Origin: DASZWJ01 sp963813895
Lineage (GTDB): Bacteria; Pseudomonadota; Gammaproteobacteria; JAURND01
Direction of reading: 5' to 3'
Length of the DNA: 64,000 bases
NCBI GenBank assembly: GCA_963813895.1
Contig: CAWFAS010000004.1
Span: forward strand, 496,001-560,000
A model generated the notes under the pieces. The model was given only the letters and a program-made list of their open reading frames with translations, did not search any database and had not been told where the DNA came from. Of the stretch, positions 22,889 to 31,513 are shown one piece after another. The translations under genes were made by a program, and so were the position numbers. How positions within the stretch are numbered: position 1 is the stretch's first letter; every line of letters starts with the position of its first letter.

Positions 22889-25576
22889 ATGACAGACCAA
22901 CGCCCCAACCCAGATCAGCTACTCAATAAAATTCAACGCGAAGAAGCCAAAGAGCTGCGTGGCCAGTTGAAAATCTTTTTTGGCGCCTGCGCAGGAGTAG
23001 GCAAGACTTATACCATGCTCGTAGCTGCACAAGCACAACGGGCGCAAAACCAAGATGTGGTTATCGGTATCGTTGAAACCCACGGTCGTCCTGAAACAAT
23101 GGCACTATTGCAGGGCCTAGAGACCTTGCCTTTATTACAACGACCCTACCGTGGGCAATCCCTTCAAGAGTTTGACCTGGATGCTGCATTAAAGCGCAAA
23201 CCCACCTTGATTATTGTGGATGAGCTGGCACATTCCAACGTAAAAGGTTCGCGTCATACTAAACGCTGGCAGGATGTAGAGGAGCTGCTGGACGACGGCA
23301 TCAATGTTTACACCACGATGAATGTGCAACATTTGGAAAGCCTAAACGATGTCGTCAGCCATATTACCGGTATCCGTGTCTATGAAACACTGCCTGATCA
23401 GGTATTTAATACTGCCGATGAAGTGACTATGGTCGACCTGCCGCCTGACGATTTATTACAACGATTGAAGGCGGGGAAGGTCTATATGCCAGAACAAACG
23501 CAGCAGGCTATTACCAATTTCTTTCGTAAAGGTAACTTAATCGCCCTGCGTGAACTGGCTCTGCGACGGATGGCAGATCGGGTTGACGTAGAGATGCGTG
23601 AATATCGCGCGGATCAAGCCATACAGCGTGTTTGGCAGACCAAAGAACGGATTTTAGTCTGCATAGGACCTAAAGTGGATGGCGAAAAACTGATCAGGAG
23701 CGCTTATCGTCTGGCAAGCCAACTACAGGCAGATTGGCTAGCGGTATATGTTGAAACTCCTAGGCTGCAAAAAATAAATAAGCTCAAGCGTACCCAAGTG
23801 TTGAAAAACTTGAAATTAGCACAGGATTTAGGTGCTGAGACCGCCACCTTGAGTGGCTCAAATCTTACTGCCACACTTCTTAGTTATGCTCGCAGTCGTA
23901 ATGTCTCAAAAATTGTAGTTGGCAAATCGCATCATCCTGTTTTAGCAAAACTCTGGCATACGCCGTTATCCGAGCAGTTGAGTAACAAAACTACCGACAT
24001 TGATATTTATGTAGTCGGCGCCGAACAGCCACAACCTGTCACGGAAAAACCAGTCGCACCCAATGCTGAGTATGTCAAAAGCGCTAAAAGCTGGAAAGGA
24101 TATGTCTGGGCGATCGCTGTATGTTCTGTTATTACTTTTTTATCCACTGCTATCATTCACTATTTCACGCTCAGCAATATCGCCATGTTGTATCTGCTGG
24201 GTGTGGCTCTGATCGCGATTAAATTTGGTCGTGGCCCCAGCGTATTGGCGGCTTTAATCAATGTTCTGGCCTTTGATTTTTTCTTCGTACCGCCGCAGCT
24301 TTCCTTTAGTGTATCAGACACCCAATACTTGATAACTTTTGGGGTGATGTTGGTGGTGGGGTTGCTGATTAGTAACCTCACTTCCAACCTGCGTTATGAA
24401 GCTCGAGTTGCGGTTTATCGTGAAAAACGCACGCACGCGGTGTATATACTCAGCAAAGAATTAGCCACTGCCATGACAACTGCGCAGATTGCACAGATGA
24501 GTATTCAACATTTAAATGCCGTATTTAATGTCAAGGTCGAACTGCTGCTGCCGGATAGTCACGATAAGTTGCATCCGACTTTGCATTTAGCGAACAATGG
24601 TGATCCTGTGGTTGAAGTTGCCATTGCCCAATGGGTTTATGACCATCAACAAAACGCAGGTTTCGGCACGCAAACCCTACCTGCCAGTTCAGCGCTCTAT
24701 TTACCACTGCGTACGCCGATGCGTACCCGAGGCGTATTAGCCATTACTCCTACACAACCACAACAATTTCTATTGCCAGAACAGCAACGTTTGTTAGAAA
24801 CCTGCGCTGCACAAATTGCTTTAGCCTTGGAGCGCGTGCACTATGCGGAAGTAGCACGCGATGCGTTATTGACCATGGAATCTGAACGGCTGCGCAATCT
24901 GCTGCTCAGTACTATTTCACGGGATCTTCGCACGCCGTTGCAATCCATATTAGATGTTTCGCGACAATTATGCAGCGATAAGTCTTTAACTCTTGAGGGG
25001 CGACAAGCCTTGGCCCAGGTTATTTATGAGAAGACTTTATTGATGGACAATCTGGCGACTAATCTCATTGATATGGCGCGATTACAGGCTGGTAGCGTGG
25101 AGTTCAATAAGCAATGGTCCTCACTGGCAGAAATTATCGCTAACACACTGCGTGCTCATCATGAGTTACTAGCTCACCATCAATTGCAGTCAACTATTCC
25201 AGCTGAATTACCCGGCATTTTTGTTGATGCGACATTGCTGGAGCGTGTCTTTACCAATCTGTTGGAAAATGCCAGCAAATATACGCCGATGGGTAGTCTA
25301 CTTGAGATTTCCGCCTGGCAAAAAGATATGACTATCTGGGTCGCTTTTGATGATAATGGGCCAGGATTACCTCCTGGAATGGAAGAACGGATTTTTGAGA
25401 AATTTACCCGCGGCGAACAAAGGCCTGTTTTGCCGGGCGTTGGATTAGGCTTAGCCATTTGCCGCGCTATTATTGAAGCGCATGGGGGGGAGATACAAGC
25501 GCAAAATCGCCCACAGGGCGGCGCCCGTTTTGTGTTTTGGGTGCCTTTGGGGGAGGGGATACAGTGTGTACTCTAG
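22889..25576 (+). CDS. kdpD: KdpD sensor kinase, phospho-acceptor His replaced
   Basis: 895 residues from the preferred ATG (MTDQRPNPDQ). A start at 22843, in the repeat arm and with a better ribosome site, would add 15 residues. The order is the KdpD N-domain with Walker A FGACAGVGKTYTML (about 31-44) and DELAHSN; a USP-like domain (about 215-345); four membrane helices (about 370-470); GAF; HisKA; and HATPase (N-box NLLENASKYT, G1 DDNGPGLPPG, G2 GVGLGLAICR). The H-box reads STISRDLRTPLQ, where KdpD has SHDLRTPL. The codon at 24920-24922 is CGG, so residue 678 is Arg, not the phosphorylated His. The last residues (GEGIQCVL) come from a family F fragment. No kdpE follows. Classical phosphotransfer therefore looks lost, although the ATP-binding parts are intact. 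Confidence 0.95.
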   Translation: MTDQRPNPDQLLNKIQREEAKELRGQLKIFFGACAGVGKTYTMLVAAQAQRAQNQDVVIGIVETHGRPETMALLQGLETLPLLQRPYRGQSLQEFDLDAALKRKPTLIIVDELAHSNVKGSRHTKRWQDVEELLDDGINVYTTMNVQHLESLNDVVSHITGIRVYETLPDQVFNTADEVTMVDLPPDDLLQRLKAGKVYMPEQTQQAITNFFRKGNLIALRELALRRMADRVDVEMREYRADQAIQRVWQTKERILVCIGPKVDGEKLIRSAYRLASQLQADWLAVYVETPRLQKINKLKRTQVLKNLKLAQDLGAETATLSGSNLTATLLSYARSRNVSKIVVGKSHHPVLAKLWHTPLSEQLSNKTTDIDIYVVGAEQPQPVTEKPVAPNAEYVKSAKSWKGYVWAIAVCSVITFLSTAIIHYFTLSNIAMLYLLGVALIAIKFGRGPSVLAALINVLAFDFFFVPPQLSFSVSDTQYLITFGVMLVVGLLISNLTSNLRYEARVAVYREKRTHAVYILSKELATAMTTAQIAQMSIQHLNAVFNVKVELLLPDSHDKLHPTLHLANNGDPVVEVAIAQWVYDHQQNAGFGTQTLPASSALYLPLRTPMRTRGVLAITPTQPQQFLLPEQQRLLETCAAQIALALERVHYAEVARDALLTMESERLRNLLLSTISRDLRTPLQSILDVSRQLCSDKSLTLEGRQALAQVIYEKTLLMDNLATNLIDMARLQAGSVEFNKQWSSLAEIIANTLRAHHELLAHHQLQSTIPAELPGIFVDATLLERVFTNLLENASKYTPMGSLLEISAWQKDMTIWVAFDDNGPGLPPGMEERIFEKFTRGEQRPVLPGVGLGLAICRAIIEAHGGEIQAQNRPQGGARFVFWVPLGEGIQCVL

Positions 25577-25664
25577 AACTATGCAACAACGCCATAATGA
25601 AGGATCTCCTGGAAGTGCCACCCTGATGGAGATCCTTCACTGCGTTCAGGATGACAGCACTTTC
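25556..25664. repeat. Family F fragment plus family C copy 3
   Basis: GGGGATACAGTGTGTACTCT at 25556 overlaps the end of kdpD. Then GAAGGATCTCC-GGAAGTGCCACC and GATGGAGATCCTTCACTGCG..CAGGATGACAG form the family C core palindrome. It lies between convergent kdpD and the NUDIX gene. Confidence 0.7.
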
Positions 25665-26291
25665 TTAATCAAAATCAGTTGGCCACTCCCAATGCAAGTA
25701 GTGCTCAAAAAATCTTAAGATCTGTGCTTTGGTAACGCGATTAATTGAAAGTTCTGGTAATGCCTGTTTATCAAAAAATTCCACTGCTGACGTTTCCTCA
25801 CTTGGCTGTGCTTCACCGCCAATTAATTCACATAAGAAAAAACATTTGTATGCATGTGGCCATTCTGGGGGATGATCATGTTTTTGTTTATCGAGTAAGG
25901 CGAGCAATTTAATCGCTTTGGTTTCAAAACCAGATTCTTCACGAATTTCCCGCACCACTGCCGCACTAGGTGATTCATTAATATCAATCCAACCGCCGGG
26001 TAAAGACCATAAATCATCGGCGCGTTCTTTTACTAATAAAATTTTATTATCCTTAAATACCACGCCGCGACCATCTAGTTTTGGAGTTGCATAGCCAGAT
26101 TCTTTGGCAAATAAATTAGTAATCAGGGGGTAACTGGTCTGGGTGTGCTCTGCCATCATTTCTGCACTGATGGCTGATACGGCTTGAAAACGTTGTAAGT
26201 CGAAGATATCTTTGGAATAGGTTAAACCGTTTTGTGCTATGGCTTGTAATTCGCTAGCCCATTTTAGCCATTTGATTTCTGTGGGGTTCAT
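25665..26291 (-). CDS. NUDIX hydrolase with N-terminal NUDIX-associated domain
   Basis: 208 residues. The first 60 residues (KWLKWASELQAIAQNGLTYS) match the helical domain found at the N-terminus of a NUDIX subgroup that includes ADP-ribose and nucleoside-diphosphate-X hydrolases. The NUDIX box is complete, GGWIDINESPSAAVVREIRE then ESGF (G-x5-E-x7-R-E-x2-E-E-x-G), at about residues 99-122 with all metal-binding Glu. It should hydrolyse a nucleotide-linked diphosphate in the cytosol; the substrate cannot be told. The C-terminus overlaps no repeat arm but stops directly beside one. It is a single gene, convergent with kdpD. Confidence 0.93.
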   Translation of the reverse strand: MNPTEIKWLKWASELQAIAQNGLTYSKDIFDLQRFQAVSAISAEMMAEHTQTSYPLITNLFAKESGYATPKLDGRGVVFKDNKILLVKERADDLWSLPGGWIDINESPSAAVVREIREESGFETKAIKLLALLDKQKHDHPPEWPHAYKCFFLCELIGGEAQPSEETSAVEFFDKQALPELSINRVTKAQILRFFEHYLHWEWPTDFD

Positions 26292-26425
26292 GGGGTTTTT
26301 GCTCCTTTTAGTTATCTCCTAAAGTTTATGCACTATGATCCTTCTCCCGCAAGGCTGAGAGACTGACGCATATTTATTTAAAGCAAGTATTTAACGTATC
26401 TTTCTTTGAAGACAGACTCAAATAA

Positions 26426-26588
26426 GGTGCCACTAGCAGCTGCCCCCTTCCTAACCTTCCCCCGCAAGCGGGGGAAGGGACTGGTTGGGCAGGGGGCTAA
26501 GTTCAGAGCCAATTCTCATGGGGCTCGAGCAAGTTCCTGCCCCCGCTTGCGGGGGAAGGTTAGGAAGGGGGCAGCTGCTAGTGGCACC
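26426..26588. repeat. Palindromic repeat, family A, copy 4
   Basis: GGTGCCACTAGCAGCTGCCC pairs with GGGCAGCTGCTAGTGGCACC. The central parts are in the opposite order to copy 1 (GGGACTGGTTGGGCAGG first), so copies occur in both orientations. It lies 10 bases past the bioC stop. Confidence 0.85.
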
Positions 26589-26598
26589 GAATATTAAC

Positions 26599-27456
26599 TT
26601 ACCTACGTCTAATTTCCCCCACAGGAATACTAAACTCCTGCACAGTCTCATTTTGTCTCTGCTCCACTCGCCATGCATGTCCATAAATGACTTCATAAGT
26701 CACAGGGAACCTCGATTCTGCATCACAAAATTTCTCGCAATTAGCTAAAAATTTCATCCAGCGATTTTTTCCAGTCAGATATTGATGGCGCAGCTCAAGC
26801 AAATTTTGCATGCCGGAAAGCCTTAAATCACGCAGGGGTGTGCGAGTATTACTGTAGGACATTGTAATGGCTTCCATATCCATCACCGGATCCACCCAGC
26901 GTGCCTGCAATAAGGCATCACCCACATCGTGCATATCGAAAAATAAATGTACATGCGCTGAGTTATCCACATCTGCCCAACTGGAACGTAATTCCTGGAG
27001 AGTATCAGGGCCTAAAGTAGAAAACAGCAGTAAACCATCAGACTTCACTACACGGTGCATTTGCGCAAAAACGGTGGGCAGATCTATACACCAGGGCAAC
27101 ATCAAACTAGAAACAACCAAATCAACAGAAGCATCAGCAAGAGGTAAATGTTCTGCTGCCGCACAAATCCAAGTGATATCGTGTAAGGCAGAATAGGATT
27201 GATGTGCTTGTTTTAACATGCGCTCTGCAAAATCTACCGCCACGATCTGCGCCCCGGGGTAACGTTTTGCTAATAATTCGCTACTATATCCAGTACCCGC
27301 TCCGAGATCGAGTATTAACCGCGGCTGGATGCGCATTAAATCCAAGCGTTCATCCAGCCGATGTGCCACTTCGCGGGCGATAAGTGCAGCGCTGTCATAA
27401 GTGGTGGCTGCATGATTGAAGGTGTTAATGACTGCTGTCTTAGTAAAGCCCGGCAT
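26599..27456 (-). CDS. bioC: Malonyl-[acyl-carrier protein] O-methyltransferase BioC
   Basis: 285 residues. It methylates malonyl-ACP so that fatty-acid synthesis can build the pimelate moiety of biotin. The family start FNHAATTYDSAALIAREVAH is followed by the SAM-binding motif ILDLGAGTGYSS (about 48-59), AVDFAERML, and DLVVSSLMLPWC (about 108-119), the BioC-typical post-motif. Length is slightly above E. coli BioC (251). No other bio genes lie in the window. Only 17 bases separate its start from the divergent comF start, so its promoter must lie inside comF or overlap it. Confidence 0.93.
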   Translation of the reverse strand: MPGFTKTAVINTFNHAATTYDSAALIAREVAHRLDERLDLMRIQPRLILDLGAGTGYSSELLAKRYPGAQIVAVDFAERMLKQAHQSYSALHDITWICAAAEHLPLADASVDLVVSSLMLPWCIDLPTVFAQMHRVVKSDGLLLFSTLGPDTLQELRSSWADVDNSAHVHLFFDMHDVGDALLQARWVDPVMDMEAITMSYSNTRTPLRDLRLSGMQNLLELRHQYLTGKNRWMKFLANCEKFCDAESRFPVTYEVIYGHAWRVEQRQNETVQEFSIPVGEIRRR

Positions 27457-27473
27457 AAAAGGAGAATATCCGC

Positions 27474-28202
27474 GTGAATTGGTTTAAAAAAATATCTGAC
27501 TGGCTGCTACCTTGCTATTGTGCACTGTGCCACAATCCTACAACCAATACTGCTTTATGTACACCCTGCACCGGGGAATTACCCTGGTTGAAAAATCCCT
27601 GTGTATGCTGCGCTAAACCACTTATTTCAGAGACAATTATTCACCCAGCAGTTTGTGGTGATTGTTTAACAAACCCACCTTCGTATCAGGCACTCATAGC
27701 ACCTTTTCAGTATAAATACCCTATAGATTACCTAATACTAAATTTGAAATTCGGCAATAAATTTATTTATGCACGCATTCTCGGAGAACTGATGGCTGAG
27801 ACAATTGCCAGGCATTATCAGCCCATTAATTATCCCCAATTAATTATTCCCGTGCCTTTGCACCCCCGACGTTTACGCGAACGCGGTTACAATCAGGCTG
27901 TCGAGATAGCCAGACCCATTCAGAAAAAATTTCGCTTACCTTTAAGTGTGCATCAATGTGGCAGAATAATTGACACTCAACCACAAGCTGCAATAGCAGC
28001 CAGCGGGCGCAGTCGTAACGTAAAATCTGCTTTTAGCGCCGCTTTATCAATCAAGGCAACACATGTCGCCATTATCGACGACGTGGTGACCACAGGTAGC
28101 ACGGTGAGCGAACTAACCCAGGCATTGCGGAAAGTAGGCGTAAAAAAAATAGATATCTGGTGTTGTTCCCGTACCCATTTAAATGGGCCTGGAGTTTACT
28201 AG
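27474..28202 (+). CDS. comF: ComF family phosphoribosyltransferase-like protein
   Basis: 242 residues, GTG start with AGGAG 10 bases upstream. The N-terminal zinc-ribbon Cys pairs CYCALC (about 14-19), CTPC, CVCC and CGDC are followed by the PRTase domain, including RLRERGYNQAVEIARPI (about 139-155) and the PRPP loop VAIIDDVVTTGSTVSEL (about 199-215). ComF/GntX proteins support natural transformation, passing incoming single strands to the replication machinery. The bioC-comF head-to-head pair is common in gammaproteobacteria. The type IV pilus genes pilBCD in this window fit a competence role. Confidence 0.93.
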   Translation: MNWFKKISDWLLPCYCALCHNPTTNTALCTPCTGELPWLKNPCVCCAKPLISETIIHPAVCGDCLTNPPSYQALIAPFQYKYPIDYLILNLKFGNKFIYARILGELMAETIARHYQPINYPQLIIPVPLHPRRLRERGYNQAVEIARPIQKKFRLPLSVHQCGRIIDTQPQAAIAASGRSRNVKSAFSAALSIKATHVAIIDDVVTTGSTVSELTQALRKVGVKKIDIWCCSRTHLNGPGVY

Positions 28203-28315
28203 GGTCTGTCGCCACAGCTCCCTCCGCTACGTCGTCCCGCGGCTTGTCCGCGGGATCCAGAAGAAAGCTGTCATCCTGAGGGTAGCGAAGAATGACAGCT
28301 GGAGAGGGGCGAAAG
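28202..28315. repeat. Family C palindromic repeat, copy 4 (half)
   Basis: AGGGTCTGTCGCCACAGCTCC, then CGTCCCGCGG-CTTG-TCCGCGGGA (a strong hairpin), then AAGCTGTCATCCTGAGGGTA. It equals the left half of the copy at 32190 and begins at the comF stop. Bases 28316-28477 hold no gene and presumably the promoter of the next one. Confidence 0.75.
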
Positions 28316-28477
28316 CTAGCCTGTGCTAAATAATTACAAAAAACTTTTCTAAAAACACCTTCTAAATCAATAAATTACTTTTGGTTTTCTGTTTTACACC
28401 ACAAAATCCTGAAATTTGTTCTATATTTATTTATATAAATCATTTTTCACGGAACTAAAAACTGAATGGGGAATATC

Positions 28478-28936
28478 ATGAACAAAATCAAACAAGTTGC
28501 ATTGTTGGGTGTTGCTGTCTTGGGTTTATTGGTCAGCTTGTCAGCAGCAGCCGAAAAAGTATTTGTTTTCGATCCTAGCCAACACATGTGGTTTGCCTAT
28601 GATGACGGTCAATTGGTAAATAGCGGAGTCGCCTCTGGAGGCTCGAATTATTGTCGAGATCTTAAACGACCCTGCCATACGCCAACAGGCGTATTTCGTG
28701 TGCTCAGGAAGGAAGGCGCAGACTGCAAATCTACTATATTTCCTATACCTTATGGCGGAGCTCCCATGCCTTATTGCATGTATTTTACTAGGGGTTTTGC
28801 AATTCATGGGTCTTACGAAGTGGTACCGGGCCGCAATGTCAGCCATGGTTGCATTAGGGTTTATCCTGCAGCGGCGTTATGGTTAAGCCAGAACTTTATA
28901 GATGTGGGAACTAAAGTGGTGGTTAAGCCTTATTAA
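28478..28936 (+). CDS. L,D-transpeptidase (YkuD domain), exported
   Basis: 152 residues from ATG 28478, preferred because GGGGAA lies 6 bases upstream; an ATG 4 codons earlier has none. The signal peptide KIKQVALLGVAVLGLLVSLS-AAA ends near residue 24. The catalytic YkuD motif is present at about 115-135: FAIHGSYEVVPG then NVSHGCIRVY, with the H-x(n)-SHGCxR Cys nucleophile. It should act in the periplasm, forming 3-3 peptidoglycan cross-links or attaching proteins to the cell wall. Four further Cys (CRDL, RPCH, ADCK, PYCM) before the active site suggest disulfides. Without substrate data the exact reaction is open. Confidence 0.92.
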   Translation: MNKIKQVALLGVAVLGLLVSLSAAAEKVFVFDPSQHMWFAYDDGQLVNSGVASGGSNYCRDLKRPCHTPTGVFRVLRKEGADCKSTIFPIPYGGAPMPYCMYFTRGFAIHGSYEVVPGRNVSHGCIRVYPAAALWLSQNFIDVGTKVVVKPY

Positions 28937-28957
28937 CCCATCCCCATTCTTGTCACC

Positions 28958-29029
28958 CTACCGAGCCGCGACCGTTAAGTAGCGTTTATTGAATCTTACA
29001 AACGCTCCCTAACGGTCGCGGCTCGGTAG
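28958..29029. repeat. Palindromic repeat, family D, copy 2
   Basis: CTACCGAGCCGCGACCGTTA..AGCGTTTATTG pairs with CAAACGCTCCC-TAACGGTCGCGGCTCGGTAG. It starts 21 bases past the L,D-transpeptidase stop and could end that transcript. Confidence 0.85.
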
Positions 29030-29128
29030 GAAAGAATTGTATTTTACCCTCAATTCCTCTAATCTTTTGAAAACATGATGGCAAACCTGTTTTTATCCTC
29101 CTTTCACAACATTTGAAAAATAAAAACT

Positions 29129-29749
29129 ATGGAATTATTAGAAGCCCTGGCCAAGTGCCCACTTGTCGCCATTCTGCGCGGTATAACACCCAAGGAAGTC
29201 ATTGCTGTCGGATCGGTGCTTTTGGACGCTGGCTTTACCTGCCTTGAAGTGCCGCTTAACTCACCACAAGATCCCCTCAGCAGTGTAGAGTTATTGTCCA
29301 ACGCCTTCAAAGACCGCGCTTTAATCGGCGCAGGCACGGTAATACGGGTAGACCAAGTCCATGAAGTCAGCAAACGCGGAGGCAAGCTTATTGTTATGCC
29401 TAACACAGATCCGGCTGTCATTCATGCCGCTAAAGAAGACGGCTTATATTGCATCCCAGGATTTTTTACCCCCACTGAAGCATTTGCCGCTATCAGCGCA
29501 GGTGCTGATGCCCTCAAATTATTTCCGGCGCCTATTCCAGCCATACTAAAAGCATTTAAAACCGTAATACCCGCTGATATACCGGTGTTGCCTGTGGGAG
29601 GGATTACGCCCGCATCGATGGTACATTATATTGCAGCGGGTGCTGCTGGTTTTGGTCTGGGTACCAGTCTATACAAACCTGGCGATACACCTAATACCGT
29701 TGCTAAAAATGCTAAGGTTTTTTATGACACACTACGCGACTTATCCTAG
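29129..29749 (+). CDS. dgoA: 2-dehydro-3-deoxy-6-phosphogalactonate (KDPGal) aldolase-like protein
   Basis: 206 residues of the KDPG/KHG/KDPGal aldolase family, a TIM barrel forming a Schiff base with its substrate. LVAILRGITP (about 12-21), the catalytic Glu in CLEVPLNSPQ (about 39-48), LIGAGTV, and the Schiff-base Lys in ADALKLFPA (about 130-138) are visible. E(V/I)PLNSPQ favours DgoA (galactonate pathway) over Eda. The product pair would be pyruvate and glyceraldehyde 3-phosphate. The downstream SDR gene overlaps its 3' end by 26 bases, suggesting a two-step sugar-acid module. The full pathway (kinase, dehydratase) is not in the window. Confidence 0.82.
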   Translation: MELLEALAKCPLVAILRGITPKEVIAVGSVLLDAGFTCLEVPLNSPQDPLSSVELLSNAFKDRALIGAGTVIRVDQVHEVSKRGGKLIVMPNTDPAVIHAAKEDGLYCIPGFFTPTEAFAAISAGADALKLFPAPIPAILKAFKTVIPADIPVLPVGGITPASMVHYIAAGAAGFGLGTSLYKPGDTPNTVAKNAKVFYDTLRDLS

Positions 29750-30494
29750 CCTGAAAGCCCGGGGCGTTCTGATCACTGGGGGAGCTTCTGGCATAGGAGC
29801 TGCTATGGTGAGTCAGTTTTGTCGCCAAGGAAGTCGGGTAGCATTAATCGATATTGATGAATCCAGCGCGCAACAATTAATCGCTAGTATTGAACAGCAA
29901 AATTTGCCGGCCCCCCTTTTTGTACCCTGCGATATATGCGATATTCCTGCGCTCAAACAGGCTATAGTTGCAGTGAATGCTGCGTTGGGTGGAATAAAGG
30001 TGCTGGTTAACAATGCGGGCAGCGACGAGCGCCACCAGACCTTGACTGTAACTGAACCCCAATGGCGTAAAATTATGGGGCTAAATTTAGATCATCAGTT
30101 TTTTGCAGCTCAAAGTGTCATTCCATTTATGACAGAGCTGGGAGGGGGTTCTATTATTAATCTCAGCTCTAACTGTTTTTTATTGGCGCAAAACAGCGAT
30201 TATGTGGGTTATATGACCGCCAAAGCAGCCATTATGGGTTTGACCCGCGGCTTAGCCAAAGAATTTGGTCAACAAGGTATCCGCGTCAACAGCATTTTAC
30301 CAGGCTGGGTGATGACTAAACGGCAAATTGAAAAATGGTTAACTAAAGAATCAGAAGCAGAGTTATTACAAACCCAAGCATTGAAGCAAAAGTTAATGCC
30401 AGATGATATTGCTCGTATGGCCTTATTTTTAGCGGCTGATGATAGTGAGATGTGTAGTAAGCAGAGTTTTATTATAGATGCTGGACGCACATAA
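29724..30494 (+). CDS. Short-chain dehydrogenase/reductase (probable sugar dehydrogenase)
   Basis: 256 residues from ATG 29724, which has AAGG 7 bases upstream and overlaps the aldolase gene by 26 bases. An earlier in-frame ATG would overlap by over 100 bases and encode no family sequence. NAD(P) binding motif VLITGGASGIGAAMV (about 15-29), the acidic DID after beta-2 (NAD preference), NNAGS, catalytic Ser in NLSSNC and the YMTAK catalytic pair (about 155-159) are all present. Coupling to a DgoA-like aldolase suggests oxidation of an aldose such as galactose, but related SDRs oxidise many substrates. Confidence 0.87.
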   Translation: MTHYATYPSLKARGVLITGGASGIGAAMVSQFCRQGSRVALIDIDESSAQQLIASIEQQNLPAPLFVPCDICDIPALKQAIVAVNAALGGIKVLVNNAGSDERHQTLTVTEPQWRKIMGLNLDHQFFAAQSVIPFMTELGGGSIINLSSNCFLLAQNSDYVGYMTAKAAIMGLTRGLAKEFGQQGIRVNSILPGWVMTKRQIEKWLTKESEAELLQTQALKQKLMPDDIARMALFLAADDSEMCSKQSFIIDAGRT

Positions 30495-30496
30495 AT

Positions 30497-31492
30497 ATGA
30501 TTTCACCCCCAATCACCCACGAAAGATTAACCAACTTCCATCACTGGGTTAAACGCCATTTATCGCAAAGTTCACTTAATCTAACCCCCTTAGCCGGAGA
30601 CGCCAGTTTCCGCCACTATTTCCGCATCTGTGTAAACAATCAATCCATTATTGCAGTAGACGCCCCTCCGGAATTGGAAAATAGTCATTCTTTTGTAGCA
30701 GTAGCCAAGGTGTTTAGTGAGCTGGGTTTACAAGTCCCGCAGATAATCCAAGCAGATCTTAACCAAGGTTTTATGTTGCTGAGTGATATGGGGGATGATT
30801 TATTTTTTAATGTGCTCAATGAGCAGAATGCGGATCAACTCTATGCGCTAGCATTAAAAAAATTATTGGTTATCCAATCTTGCCCGCAGGATAGCGGCTG
30901 GCATTTTCCCCTGTTTGATTATGATTTATTTGCTGAAGAATTAAACCGTTTTAGACACTGGTATCTTGTCACGCACCTGCAACTTAACCTGAGCGAGAAA
31001 GACCAGACCCTCCTGAATCAAACATTTCAAACATTAATCCAATCAGCGCTCAGCCAACCACAACTCTGTGTGCATCGTGATTATCATTCACGTAATTTAC
31101 TTTTATTAGCTAATGGCGACGTGGGTATTATCGATTTCCAAGATGCACTTTGGGGCCCTATCACCTATGACGTGGTCTCCTTATTACGCGATTGTTATCT
31201 CGACTGGCCGGTAGCTAAAGTAACACACTGGGCGTTGGCTTATTACGACCAGGCAGTACAAACTGACTTATTACCAGCGGGCTGTGAAGAACAATTTATG
31301 CGCTGGTTCGATTGGATGGGCATTCAGCGACATTTAAAGGCCGTGTATATCTTCGCAAGAAAATGGCATCGTGATGGGGTTAATACCTATCTGAGTGATA
31401 TTCCGCGCACTTTAAACTATGTGATGGCAGTCAGCAGAAAATATCCTGAATTAAATGATTTTAGAAAGTTTTTACAAGCGGTGATTCTATAG
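30497..31492 (+). CDS. amgK: AmgK-like sugar (MurNAc/GlcNAc) kinase, APH family
   Basis: 331 residues of the aminoglycoside phosphotransferase fold. LTPLAGDASFRHYFRI (about 29-44) is the AmgK-type nucleotide loop; LLSDMGDD follows; the catalytic loop is CVHRDYHSRNLLLL (about 193-206) and the metal motif GIIDFQDALWGP (about 213-224). AmgK phosphorylates MurNAc and GlcNAc at the anomeric position in a peptidoglycan-recycling route, and its partner MurU is usually encoded next door. Here the next gene is coq7 in the opposite direction, so no murU is adjacent. It starts 2 bases after the SDR stop and is probably co-transcribed. The gene symbol is a family-level assignment. Confidence 0.82.
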   Translation: MISPPITHERLTNFHHWVKRHLSQSSLNLTPLAGDASFRHYFRICVNNQSIIAVDAPPELENSHSFVAVAKVFSELGLQVPQIIQADLNQGFMLLSDMGDDLFFNVLNEQNADQLYALALKKLLVIQSCPQDSGWHFPLFDYDLFAEELNRFRHWYLVTHLQLNLSEKDQTLLNQTFQTLIQSALSQPQLCVHRDYHSRNLLLLANGDVGIIDFQDALWGPITYDVVSLLRDCYLDWPVAKVTHWALAYYDQAVQTDLLPAGCEEQFMRWFDWMGIQRHLKAVYIFARKWHRDGVNTYLSDIPRTLNYVMAVSRKYPELNDFRKFLQAVIL

Positions 31493-31513
31493 TGGACCCC
31501 CTGTCCACTATAG
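31487..31513. terminator. Perfect hairpin between convergent amgK and coq7
   Basis: CTATAGTGGAC (31487-31497) pairs with GTCCACTATAG (31503-31513) around CCCCT. It contains the amgK stop codon and the last bases of coq7, so it probably ends both transcripts. There is no T-run. Confidence 0.6.

Noticed and set aside
29631..29723. N-terminal extension of the SDR
   Set aside because: It is the aldolase gene read in another frame; the SDR fold starts after the ATG at 29724.
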